A stretch of DNA of 14,072 bases from JAAYQA01 sp964510345 (GTDB taxonomy: Bacteria; Bacillota; Clostridia; Tissierellales; Peptoniphilaceae), in NCBI GenBank assembly GCA_964510345.1, contig CAZEBB010000041.1, positions 1-14,072 on the forward strand, written 5' to 3'. Below are positions 1 through 7,000 of the stretch, piece by piece; position 1 is the stretch's first letter, and each line of letters starts with the position of its first letter. A model generated the notes under the pieces. The model saw only the letters and a program-made list of their open reading frames with translations, searched no databases and was not told the DNA's origin. The position numbers and the translations under genes were made by a program.

Positions 1-603
1 CGCGTGCTGAATCGCACAGACGATATAAAGAAAGAGAAGACGAAAAAAGTATTTGCCCCCGAAGTGGAAAAGAGGCTTTCTAACGATCGACCCGGAGACT
101 TCAACCAAGCGCTCATGGAACTGGGAGCGCTCATTTGTGTGCCGAAGAATCCAAAATGCGAAGAGTGCCCGGTGTGTGAGCACTGTGAGGCCTACCAAGC
201 CGGCGTGCAAAATGAGTTGCCGGTGCGAATCGACAAAACCAAGACGCGCCGCGTGCAGATGACGGCGTTTCTTTTGCGTGATGGTGAAGAGGTCGCCATT
301 CGCAAAAGAGAAGATGCGGGTTTGCTTAAGAAGATGTGGGAGTTTTTCCATGTACAAGGGCATTTAGCTGTCAAGGAAGCTAGAGGGGCATTGCGTGAGA
401 GTGGCTACGAAGTGATATCGATCAAAGCCGGCCCTCGCCATACACACGTGTTCTCCCATGTCGAGTGGGAGATGATCTCATATATTGCAAATGTACAAAA
501 AATCGATGATTCGCTTACTTGGGTCGCCGCCGAAGAACTGGCAGATTATGCGATTCCGTCGGCGTTTTCATTTTTAGTGGAGAGATTGGCAGATGAGTCG
601 TAA
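1..603 (+). CDS. mutY: A/G-specific adenine DNA glycosylase MutY, C-terminal part (5' end outside window)
   Basis: MutY removes adenine mispaired with 8-oxoguanine or guanine in base-excision repair. Reading frame 1 is open from the first base, so the gene starts upstream; 200 residues are visible and the HhH/GPD catalytic part is missing. The motif DFNQALMELGA is followed by the [4Fe-4S] ligand pattern C-x6-C-x2-C-x5-C at codons 46, 53, 56 and 62. A Nudix-like C-terminal domain follows, starting near TRRVQMTAFLL. It contains HVFSHVEW (near base 451), matching the FSH loop that MutY uses to read 8-oxoG. An internal ATG-like start is not needed because homology continues to the window edge. 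The stop lies 8 bases inside hemZ, so the two are probably co-transcribed and translationally coupled. Identification is firm; only the missing N-terminus limits it. Confidence 0.95.
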   Translation, partial: RVLNRTDDIKKEKTKKVFAPEVEKRLSNDRPGDFNQALMELGALICVPKNPKCEECPVCEHCEAYQAGVQNELPVRIDKTKTRRVQMTAFLLRDGEEVAIRKREDAGLLKKMWEFFHVQGHLAVKEARGALRESGYEVISIKAGPRHTHVFSHVEWEMISYIANVQKIDDSLTWVAAEELADYAIPSAFSFLVERLADES

Positions 604-1876
604 AGAAGAGTTGATGGAGCTGGTACGCGCGTTTTACCCGGACGACGCGCTCCAACAGGCCATATGGGATCGAAAGCTGGATAATGTGTCGATGGAAAAA
701 CGGGAGCTGTATGACCTGCTCCTCTTATCGACGCGCAAGTTCCTACCGTGGGGGACGCTGACCGGCGTGCGGCCGATGAAGTTGGCAAGAAAGCTCTTGG
801 GTGAATCCAATCGAGAAGCCGCGATGATGCGGCTCCAAACCGAGTATCGCGTGCAGCCGGAGAAAGCGGCGCTGCTTATGGAGATTGCAGATGTGCAACA
901 GTTAGCTTCTGCAGGTTTTTCGAAAGATACTTACAGCCTCTACGCGCATATCCCGTTTTGTCCGACGAGGTGCCACTACTGTTCATTCCCCGCGTTGTCT
1001 TTGGAGCGCGGAAGAGATAAAGTGCAGCCATATGTCGATTCGCTATGCGAGGAAATTCACGAGAGCCTTGCGAGTATGGAGAGGCGCACACTTCACAGCG
1101 TTTACATCGGCGGCGGCACGCCAAGTGTCCTAACCGCCGAGCAGTTGGATTTGGTGACCGGAGCGATCCCAGCCAACGGCGCTGAGTTCACTGTCGAATG
1201 CGGGCGACCCGAGACCATCTCGGAAGAGAAGCTCGCGGTGTTGGCGAAAAATGGAGTGAGTCGAGTGAGCGTCAACCCGCAGTCGATGAACGATCGCACA
1301 TTGGAGGTGATCGGACGCGCGCATACGGCAAGAGAGATTCGGGATGCCGTGCGCCTCGTGCGAAATACAAAGACGTTTGCGCTGAATATGGACCTGATCG
1401 CCGGCCTCCCCGGAGAGGGATTGGCTGATATGAAAGAGACGCTGTTGCAAGTGCTTGCGCTGGAGCCGGAGAATATCACTGTGCACACCCTTGCACAGAA
1501 GAAGGGGTCCGCTTGGCAGAGCGAAAAACTCGGCGCTTCCGAAGGCGAGATCCGCCAAATGGTCGAGCTCGCACGAGAATTGCTGACGCAAGCGGGCTAT
1601 GAGCCCTACTACTTGTATCGGCAAAAACACATGGTGGGAAATCTTGAAAATGTCGGGTACACCAAACACGGATATGCCTGTGTGTACAATATCGCCATGA
1701 TGGAACAGGAGCAGAACATCCTCGGCGTTGGGCTCGGAGCGACGACCCAGTGGCTGGATCCCGAGACCGGGCACATGGAGAGGGCGTATAACACGAAGGA
1801 TATGGATGCGTATTTGAGAGGTGCAGGGCGAGAGAAGAAGTGGGAGGCGCTTAAACGGCTGAGAGAAGAAGAATGA
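593..1876 (+). CDS. hemZ: HemZ-type radical SAM protein (oxygen-independent coproporphyrinogen III oxidase-like)
   Basis: The 427-residue protein has an N-terminal extension of about 110 residues (with the typical LPWGTLTGVRP stretch) and then a HemN-like radical SAM domain. The [4Fe-4S]/SAM motif is C123-PTR-C127-HY-C130, followed by the glycine-rich YIGGGTPS. Length and N-terminal extension fit HemZ better than HemW or HemN. HemZ is annotated as anaerobic coproporphyrinogen III dehydrogenase in heme synthesis. No other heme gene is visible here, and many anaerobes keep such proteins without heme synthesis, so the substrate is uncertain. The ATG start overlaps the end of mutY, and a GTGGAGAG ribosome binding site lies about 8 bases upstream. 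A strong terminator follows directly, so mutY-hemZ looks like the end of one transcription unit. Confidence 0.9.
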   Translation: MSRKEELMELVRAFYPDDALQQAIWDRKLDNVSMEKRELYDLLLLSTRKFLPWGTLTGVRPMKLARKLLGESNREAAMMRLQTEYRVQPEKAALLMEIADVQQLASAGFSKDTYSLYAHIPFCPTRCHYCSFPALSLERGRDKVQPYVDSLCEEIHESLASMERRTLHSVYIGGGTPSVLTAEQLDLVTGAIPANGAEFTVECGRPETISEEKLAVLAKNGVSRVSVNPQSMNDRTLEVIGRAHTAREIRDAVRLVRNTKTFALNMDLIAGLPGEGLADMKETLLQVLALEPENITVHTLAQKKGSAWQSEKLGASEGEIRQMVELARELLTQAGYEPYYLYRQKHMVGNLENVGYTKHGYACVYNIAMMEQEQNILGVGLGATTQWLDPETGHMERAYNTKDMDAYLRGAGREKKWEALKRLREEE

Positions 1877-1878
1877 TC

Positions 1879-1903
1879 AAAAGCGGAATCGTCCGCTTTT
1901 TTT
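1879..1903 (+). terminator. Rho-independent terminator of mutY-hemZ
   Basis: A perfect 9-bp stem, AAAAGCGGA / TCCGCTTTT, with a 4-base loop (ATCG) ends in seven T residues. It begins two bases after the hemZ stop codon. It isolates the upstream unit from the ABC/two-component operon. Confidence 0.93.
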
Positions 1904-1910
1904 GTGCTCA

Positions 1911-1985
1911 TCTTAAGCATTATTTAAGATTGGGCTCAGAATCCCTAAAGGTCGGGGTCGTATGATGTAAGCAAGGAGGGAGAAC
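1911..1985 (+). promoter_or_regulatory. Promoter and probable response-regulator site of the ABC/two-component operon
   Basis: A repeat TTAAGC-ATTAT-TTAAGA occupies 1913-1929. It reads either as a direct repeat with 11-base periodicity or, with flanks, as the inverted repeat TCTTAA-N7-TTAAGA (1911-1929). A good -10 box, TATGAT, is at 1961-1966, but no good -35 hexamer stands 16-18 bases upstream of it. A weak -35 plus an upstream half-site pair one helical turn apart is the usual arrangement for activation by an OmpR-family regulator such as the one encoded downstream. A strong AAGGAGGG ribosome binding site (1973-1980) precedes the first gene. That the downstream regulator binds here is inference. 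Confidence 0.6.
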
Positions 1986-2666
1986 ATGATGAATACCGTA
2001 TTGAGAGCAGAGCATTTGAAAAAAGGATTTGGAGAAAAACTCGCCGTACGCGACGTGAGTTTCTCCGTTCATCGTGGTGAGTTCTTCGGGCTGATCGGCA
2101 GCAACGGCGCAGGGAAGTCGACGACGATGAAGATGATCTTAGGCTTGATGAAACCGGATGATGGCGCGTTCAGCATCTGTGCAGAGAGAATCGGCTATAG
2201 CCCCGAATCTCCGAAATTCCCAGGACATATGAGGGGGAGAGAGATCCTCGCACTCTATGCGAAACTGCAGAGAATTCCGAAAGACCGCATAAAAGAAGAA
2301 GTTCAGTCAGCACTTGCCTTTGTCGGGCTAAAAGATGAAGACACGCGCGTGAAACACTATTCAAAGGGAATGTTGCAGAAGCTGAGCATTGCACAAGCTC
2401 TGCTGGGCGATCCCGAACTCTTGATCTTAGATGAACCGACCTCCGGTTTAGATGCACTGGCACGACACGAGATACTGGAGAAACTGCGCCGCCTGTGCGA
2501 TGGAGGTAAGACGACACTGATCAATTCACACGTATTATCAGAAGTCGAGTCGGTCTGTGACCGCGCATTATTGATGAAAGAGGGAGTCGGCGTCAGCGTT
2601 TGGGAAAAGGGAAACGCAAGGTCGCTGGAAGAAGAGTTTTTTGAGAGAATGGAGGCATCAGCATGA
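1986..2666 (+). CDS. ABC transporter ATP-binding protein (NatA/CcmA/BcrA-like exporter subunit)
   Basis: A 226-residue ATPase that would power the ABC-2 permease encoded next. Visible motifs are Walker A GSNGAGKST (38-46), signature YSKGMLQ (125-131), Walker B LLILDEPTSGLD (from 145) and the switch histidine in SH182. The Q-loop region reads IGYSPE, without the classic glutamine, as is common in this exporter group. Two adjacent ATGs (1986 and 1989) are possible; AGGAGG lies 6 or 9 bases upstream of them, so the difference is one residue. The last codons overlap the permease start as ATGA, which implies translational coupling. The substrate cannot be read from the sequence. Relatives export antibiotics, peptides or ions, and the neighbouring two-component system and putative protease suggest a peptide or envelope-stress role. 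Confidence 0.92.
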   Translation: MMNTVLRAEHLKKGFGEKLAVRDVSFSVHRGEFFGLIGSNGAGKSTTMKMILGLMKPDDGAFSICAERIGYSPESPKFPGHMRGREILALYAKLQRIPKDRIKEEVQSALAFVGLKDEDTRVKHYSKGMLQKLSIAQALLGDPELLILDEPTSGLDALARHEILEKLRRLCDGGKTTLINSHVLSEVESVCDRALLMKEGVGVSVWEKGNARSLEEEFFERMEASA

Positions 2667-3418
2667 CACTCGCAAAATATGTCGTAGACAGTAAGATCAG
2701 GAGAAAAGAACTGATCGCGATGACGATCATCGGACTGGCGATCCTCGGGCTTCTCTCTTCGGGATCGACCGCAATACAGATCAACGGAGAAGAGCTTTCG
2801 TCGGCACAGACGATGTTGCCGGTGGTGGTAGGCGTCCTCCACGGGGTCGCACTGCTGAGCACTGTGGTCTTAAGTGCGGGCACGATCCCCGCCGAGTACG
2901 AAAATGGAACCGGGCAACTGGTCCTCGTTCGGGGCATCGGCGAGAGAAAGCTTCATACATCTTTAGCATTAGGAAATTTTCTCAGTGCAAGCGCGATTAC
3001 GGCGGTACTGCACATCGGACTTGTCGGCTTTTTAGTCGCACGTGGCGCATCACAGTGGGTCATATACGTACCGGCATCGTTTCTCATCACCGAGATCTCC
3101 GTCCTATCGGTCGTTCTGATGACATCAGCACTCAGCACCGTATTGTCCACGATCTCTGCGATGGTCATCGGGATGGTTGTCACGATACTGGGCTTGGCGA
3201 CCGGCGTCCTCCGCTTGCTCGCTACGATGGGCTCGGGTTGGTGGGCTACACTGCTGGACGGATTGACTGTGGCGCTTCCGAATTACGGGGAGATCGCAAC
3301 ACAGGCGACAAATGTACTCGTGGGTAAGCCCATACAGGCACATGCGATTTGGGTCGGGCTGCTGTTTAGCTATCTGTTCCTTACGGCGCTATTGGTCTTG
3401 CGAAGAAAAGAGGTCTGA
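2663..3418 (+). CDS. ABC-2 type transporter permease
   Basis: This 251-residue hydrophobic protein has about six predicted membrane segments. The first is near residues 18-35, then 50-72, 100-125, 132-155, 160-188 and 225-245. The charged segment PAEYENGT-GQLVLVRG between segments 2 and 3 is typical of ABC-2 permeases that pair with NatA/BcrA-like ATPases. The start overlaps the ATPase stop (ATGA), so the two subunits are made together and probably form a homodimeric or heteromeric exporter with two ATPase copies. It is followed after only 4 bases by the HExxH protein. Family assignment rests on topology and neighbour; the transported substrate is unknown. Confidence 0.85.
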   Translation: MTLAKYVVDSKIRRKELIAMTIIGLAILGLLSSGSTAIQINGEELSSAQTMLPVVVGVLHGVALLSTVVLSAGTIPAEYENGTGQLVLVRGIGERKLHTSLALGNFLSASAITAVLHIGLVGFLVARGASQWVIYVPASFLITEISVLSVVLMTSALSTVLSTISAMVIGMVVTILGLATGVLRLLATMGSGWWATLLDGLTVALPNYGEIATQATNVLVGKPIQAHAIWVGLLFSYLFLTALLVLRRKEV

Positions 3419-3422
3419 TATA

Positions 3423-4304
3423 ATGAAACACAGTAAATTGAGATGGATCGCTTACGGATTATGCGGGCTGCTTCTCGTCGGAGGAACCGTCATGACGAGA
3501 CCGAAGGAGTTCGATGAAAAGGCACTCGATGATTATCGGGATGCGATCGCGTTGGAAGATTCGATAGACACGGGATTTCGCGGATTTTCGATGCAGGAGA
3601 TCCCGATCCGCTTTCAGGAAGAAAAGCACGACTATGTATACAAAGAGGGCATGCTGACGAAGGAAAAACCGTGGATCGATTCGATCGCGGCGACCGCTGT
3701 AGACGTTGACGGGGAGTGGCAAATCATTCTCCCGACACCGGATCGCTTTCAGAGCTTGGTCGGTTTGGCCGGCGCTGTGAGCGGAGACCTCTCCGCCGAG
3801 CTGTCCCGAGAAGAATATATCGCGATGATCTGGCATGAAGGCTTTCACGCGTGGCAACTCGGTGATCATCCGGCCATGCAACGCATGATGGAAGGCGGCG
3901 CGGATCAGGCAGAGATGCTCAAGGCGTTAGATGGTGAGACGGCAAAAAAAGAATGGATGTCCGCGTACGTAAGGCACTTGGAGCAGGCAATGCTCGACAC
4001 GGCAGCGCTAACTGCGCTCCGACAGCATTTGGAAGAGGCGACCACCGTGTTTTCTGAGGATGAACTATGGACATTGCGCGCGATGGAAACAGCCGAAGGC
4101 AGTGCGCGCTACGTAGAGAATCTCGTGCTCTCCGCTCAGGGCGGGGAAGTCTCTGAGGAATTCTATGACGGTAAGGGGTCCGAAAAACTGTACCGCACCG
4201 GTGCTGCTCTTTGCCACCTGTTGGATGGGATCGACCCGGAGTGGAAAGCGAGCTATCGTTTCGAACATTCATTGCAAGAGACGCTGATGTCGATGGAGGA
4301 GTAA
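3423..4304 (+). CDS. Membrane-anchored HExxH protein, putative zinc metallopeptidase
   Basis: A 293-residue protein with a basic N-terminus, one transmembrane or uncleaved signal segment (about residues 8-24) and a soluble domain expected outside the membrane. It has no lipobox cysteine. The helix IAMIWHEGFHAWQ carries the zinc-protease motif HExxH at H138-E139-G-F-H142. About 80 residues later METAEGSARYVE (E225, E232) resembles the downstream glutamate-containing helix of gluzincin-type peptidases, which supplies the third zinc ligand. The start at 3423 is chosen because AAGAGGT stands about 9 bases upstream; a frame extension to 3312 would run inside the permease gene and has no such signal. 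It sits between the exporter and the two-component genes, with gaps of 4 and 1 bases. I do not recognise a named family. Protease activity is inferred from motifs; it could instead be a non-catalytic zinc protein. Confidence 0.75.
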   Translation: MKHSKLRWIAYGLCGLLLVGGTVMTRPKEFDEKALDDYRDAIALEDSIDTGFRGFSMQEIPIRFQEEKHDYVYKEGMLTKEKPWIDSIAATAVDVDGEWQIILPTPDRFQSLVGLAGAVSGDLSAELSREEYIAMIWHEGFHAWQLGDHPAMQRMMEGGADQAEMLKALDGETAKKEWMSAYVRHLEQAMLDTAALTALRQHLEEATTVFSEDELWTLRAMETAEGSARYVENLVLSAQGGEVSEEFYDGKGSEKLYRTGAALCHLLDGIDPEWKASYRFEHSLQETLMSMEE

Positions 4305-4305
4305 A

Positions 4306-5010
4306 ATGGAGTATTTCGTACTGGCAGCCGATGACGAAGTCGAACTGCTGGATATATTGGAACTGTATTTGACCAAAGAAGGCATCCGCCTCATCAAGGC
4401 AAAAGACGGGGCACAAGCCCTTCGCCTTTTCAGCGAGCACCCGGTACACGCGGTGCTCCTTGACGTGATGATGCCCGAGGTGGACGGCTTCGGCGTCTTA
4501 AAGAAGATCCGCGAGACGAGCCGCGTGCCCGCGATCATGGTGACCGCCAAGGGCGAAGACTACAATAAGATTTTGGGCTTGTCCCTAGGAGCAGACGACT
4601 ACATCACAAAACCGTACAATCCGCTGGAGGTCGTGGCGCGGCTGAAAGCCCAGTTGCGAAGAGGGTACGAGTATGTGCAGTCGCAGTCGCAGGAGAGGAT
4701 TCAAGTCGGCGAGATCGCGCTGTTCCCGCAGGAGGGAATCGTCGTGAAGGGAGACCAAACGTATAGCCTTACCTCAAAAGAACTCGGCATCCTCCACTTG
4801 CTCATGCGTTCGCCCGGGAGGATCTTCACCAAGCAGCAGATCTTTACGCAAGTATGGGATGACGACTATCTGGGAGACGACAATACGATTATGGTACATA
4901 TCAGCAATTTGCGGGCGAAAATCGAAGCGAATCCCAAAGATCCGGTGTATATCAAAACGGTGAAAGGTTTGGGCTACAAATTTGAGAAGGAGACCCCGCA
5001 TGAAGCGTAA
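4306..5010 (+). CDS. OmpR/PhoB-family DNA-binding response regulator
   Basis: The 234-residue protein has an N-terminal receiver and a C-terminal winged helix. In the receiver the acidic pair is D9-D10, the phospho-acceptor is D53 in LLDVMMPEVDG, the switch threonine is T80 and the conserved lysine K102 is in TKPYNPLE. The effector domain (about 133-230) shows the usual SLTSKELGILHLLM, the trans-activation loop region and the end motif VKGLGYKFE. The ATG is one base after the stop of the HExxH gene, with its ribosome binding site (GGAGGAG) inside that gene. It overlaps the kinase start by 11 bases. It is the likely regulator of this operon through the TTAAG repeats at 1913-1929, although no binding data exist here. 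Confidence 0.95.
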   Translation: MEYFVLAADDEVELLDILELYLTKEGIRLIKAKDGAQALRLFSEHPVHAVLLDVMMPEVDGFGVLKKIRETSRVPAIMVTAKGEDYNKILGLSLGADDYITKPYNPLEVVARLKAQLRRGYEYVQSQSQERIQVGEIALFPQEGIVVKGDQTYSLTSKELGILHLLMRSPGRIFTKQQIFTQVWDDDYLGDDNTIMVHISNLRAKIEANPKDPVYIKTVKGLGYKFEKETPHEA

Positions 5011-6391
5011 GAAAAAGTCGGGGTCGGGGTTATATCTTCGGCTGATCGCAAGCTTTCTCGTCTTTGCTGTGGCCACGGTGATCTTAGCGACCGCGTCGCT
5101 CTGGTTTACCACGGGAAGCCTTCGCGCCGAATGGGAACAGATGGACCCCTACCAACCGGTCGACGCACAGGGCAATTGGAAAGGACACGCAAAGTCTTTC
5201 GGAGGATGGATCGAATTCCTGGACGGAGACTATCGCGTCGTCGACGTGAGGGGGGAGAAGAAGACGACGAAAAGGTCCTATCAATTGGATGAACTGCTGT
5301 TGATGGGGCCGACGGCGCCGTTGGATCAGCAGGGGGAGTATGTTGGAATCTTCTTACCCTATGACGGAGAAAAGGGCGAGTACACGGTGATGTACTATCC
5401 CCAAGGGCAGATCGACATGAGTTTGAACATCGATTTAGCAACAGCGGACCAAGAGGTGACGGCGCCGTTTCTGCGCGGGATCTTTTTGTTTATCGGGCTC
5501 TTTATCCTGATGATCCTCCTCATGAGTCGCTATCTGTGGCGCACGATCAAGAAGCCGCTGGGCTATCTGATCGACGGGATGGAGCGCGTGCAATCCGGCG
5601 AAAGCGGCGTGCAGATCGAACAGCCGATGAAAAACGAATTCGTCGCGATCAAAGACTCGTTCAATCGCATGATCCGGCAATTGGAAGACGAACAGGAGCA
5701 GAAACGAGAGCTGGAGCTCAGCCGAAACCGCATGATCATGGACCTGTCGCACGACCTCAAGACGCCGGCGGCGACGATCATCTCCGCCGCTACCGCACTG
5801 GAAGATGGCTATGTGCAAGAGGACGAAGAGAAAAAGTACTACGGCATCATCCGCGCCAAAGCGAAGCGGATCGCGCTCTATGTAGATGAGATCTTCACCG
5901 TGCTCAAGCTCGATCACGCCGATTATCCGCTTAGGATAGAGTTGTTCGATGTATGCGAGTTGCTGCGCGCCTATGTGGCGGAGAACTATGTAGAACTAGC
6001 ACAAAAGCACGAGCTGCAGATCGATATTCCCGAAGGTGCACAGATCGTACAGGCGGACCGAGAACTCCTCGTCCGCGCCGTCGCCAATCTCTTGGACAAT
6101 GCGAGAAAGTACAATCAAACCGGTTCGCTCATCGGAGTTCGGGCGTCGTTCACAAAAGAGGAGTATCGGATCGAAATCACCGACGACGGAACGCTCATCG
6201 GGGGAGACAAGGCCGATGCGCTCTTCGGGATGTTTGAACGAGGCGATCGCTCTCGCAAGTCCGATGGAGGCACGGGATTGGGGCTGTCCATCACGCAGGC
6301 GATCGCCAAGCGGCACGGAGGCACCGTAACCTACGAGGCCTCTGATGGAATGAATCGCTTCACCATCGCCCTTCCCCGTAATATGTCTTGA
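5000..6391 (+). CDS. Membrane sensor histidine kinase (HAMP, HisKA, HATPase)
   Basis: This 463-residue kinase is the partner of the preceding regulator. Residues 12-34 and about 160-181 are membrane segments, enclosing an extracytoplasmic sensor region of roughly 120 residues. A HAMP segment, a coiled linker (DEQEQKRELELSR) and the dimerisation helix with SH251DLKTPA follow. The ATPase domain has the N box LLDN367ARKYN, the F-box-like MFERGDRSR and the G2 box GGTGLGLSI. The G1 box is DDGTL (D395-G397), where the usual second glycine of DxGxG is leucine. ATG at 5000 is preferred: GAGAAGGAGA stands 7 bases upstream, whereas a TTG at 4982 has none. The large sensor loop sets it apart from BceS-type kinases, which lack one, so it may detect its signal directly. 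The signal is unknown. Confidence 0.93.
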   Translation: MKRKKKSGSGLYLRLIASFLVFAVATVILATASLWFTTGSLRAEWEQMDPYQPVDAQGNWKGHAKSFGGWIEFLDGDYRVVDVRGEKKTTKRSYQLDELLLMGPTAPLDQQGEYVGIFLPYDGEKGEYTVMYYPQGQIDMSLNIDLATADQEVTAPFLRGIFLFIGLFILMILLMSRYLWRTIKKPLGYLIDGMERVQSGESGVQIEQPMKNEFVAIKDSFNRMIRQLEDEQEQKRELELSRNRMIMDLSHDLKTPAATIISAATALEDGYVQEDEEKKYYGIIRAKAKRIALYVDEIFTVLKLDHADYPLRIELFDVCELLRAYVAENYVELAQKHELQIDIPEGAQIVQADRELLVRAVANLLDNARKYNQTGSLIGVRASFTKEEYRIEITDDGTLIGGDKADALFGMFERGDRSRKSDGGTGLGLSITQAIAKRHGGTVTYEASDGMNRFTIALPRNMS

Positions 6392-6416
6392 CAAACATCC
6401 TCCAAAATCCGATACT
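6388..6416 (+). promoter_or_regulatory. Sigma-A-type promoter of the thioredoxin-like gene
   Basis: A perfect -35 TTGACA (6388-6393) is followed by a 17-base spacer and the -10 box GATACT (6411-6416; the overlapping TACTAT is an alternative with 19 bases). The -35 box contains the TGA stop codon of the kinase gene. The ribosome binding site AGGAGG is at 6430-6435. The downstream gene can therefore be expressed independently of the operon. Confidence 0.75.
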
Positions 6417-6440
6417 ATAGACAGGATTCAGGAGGGTAAA

Positions 6441-6884
6441 ATGAAGTCAAAAAAGACAATTCTCTTTGCCGCCATCGTCATACTGATCGCCGGCCTATTG
6501 ATCGCCAACGAGCAGTTCAAGTGGTGGGGAGAGAGCGAATATAAGAAAGTGACCAAAACTTTTACATCCATCGACGTAAAAGAAGCCATGAAAAGGGACG
6601 ATGACGACACCACCTATCTGCTGTATATCGGGCGCGAGACCTGCCCGTACTGCGTGGAGTTCGTACCGGTGCTGAAGGAAATGTCGGATGAACTGGGATT
6701 GGAAGTCTTCTATTTGGACAGCGAAGACACCCAGACGAATCCGGGCTTACAAGCATTTCGCAGCAAGTGGGAAGTACAATACGTACCGACCCTGATCTAC
6801 TTCAATGAAGAGGTCGGCCATACGATCGATGTCGAAAAGCCGAAAGAAGAAATGCTGAAGGAATTACAGGAAGCGATGAAATAA
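6441..6884 (+). CDS. Membrane-anchored thioredoxin-like protein (PedC/BrcD-like)
   Basis: A 147-residue protein with an N-terminal membrane anchor (about residues 5-22, no lipobox) and an extracytoplasmic thioredoxin fold. The redox centre is C68-P-Y-C71 in YIGRETCPYCVEFVP, and the cis-proline is P116 in YVPTLIYF. The small size, anchor and IGR-x-TCPYC sequence resemble the thioredoxin-like accessory proteins found with bacteriocin genes (PedC/BrcD type), but the family is also widespread without bacteriocins. The likely role is disulfide exchange in secreted or surface proteins. Its own promoter begins inside the kinase stop codon and a terminator follows, so it forms a single-gene unit, although read-through from the operon is possible. 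Fold assignment is firm, partner proteins unknown. Confidence 0.85.
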   Translation: MKSKKTILFAAIVILIAGLLIANEQFKWWGESEYKKVTKTFTSIDVKEAMKRDDDDTTYLLYIGRETCPYCVEFVPVLKEMSDELGLEVFYLDSEDTQTNPGLQAFRSKWEVQYVPTLIYFNEEVGHTIDVEKPKEEMLKELQEAMK

Positions 6885-6907
6885 GCGGGGGAGACCTCGC
6901 TTTTTTA
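6883..6907 (+). terminator. Rho-independent terminator after the thioredoxin-like gene
   Basis: The stem AAGCGGGG / CCTCGCTT (one G-T wobble) has a GAGA tetraloop and ends in six T residues. It begins within the stop codon of the upstream gene. Confidence 0.88.
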
Positions 6908-6957
6908 TTTAATTTATTGCTTTGTCGTAGTAGAGTATAGGTTTTTTTGGTCTAGGA

Positions 6958-6992
6958 TGATAGAATAGTAAGGATATCAATAGAGAAAGGAG
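6958..6992 (+). promoter_or_regulatory. Extended -10 promoter and ribosome binding site of the pyruvate carboxylase gene
   Basis: TG-A-TAGAAT (6958-6966) matches an extended -10 element; no convincing -35 hexamer lies at the expected distance, as is usual for this promoter type. AAAGGAG (6986-6992) is 8 bases before the ATG. The leader is short and shows no riboswitch-like fold by eye. Confidence 0.5.
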
Positions 6993-7000
6993 TCCTAAGT

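Noticed and set aside
1130..1774. Minus-strand open frame of 214 codons within hemZ
   Set aside because: It is antisense to a clear radical SAM gene and shows no family motif.
3312..3422. Longer N-terminus for the HExxH protein
   Set aside because: The extension lies wholly in the permease gene, encodes no signal-like sequence and lacks a ribosome binding site; ATG 3423 has one.
4982..4999. TTG start for the histidine kinase
   Set aside because: There is no ribosome binding site for it, while GAGAAGGAGA is well placed for ATG 5000.
6908..7000. Riboswitch or T-box leader before pyc
   Set aside because: The leader from the probable start is only about 30 bases and shows no conserved riboswitch or T-box element.
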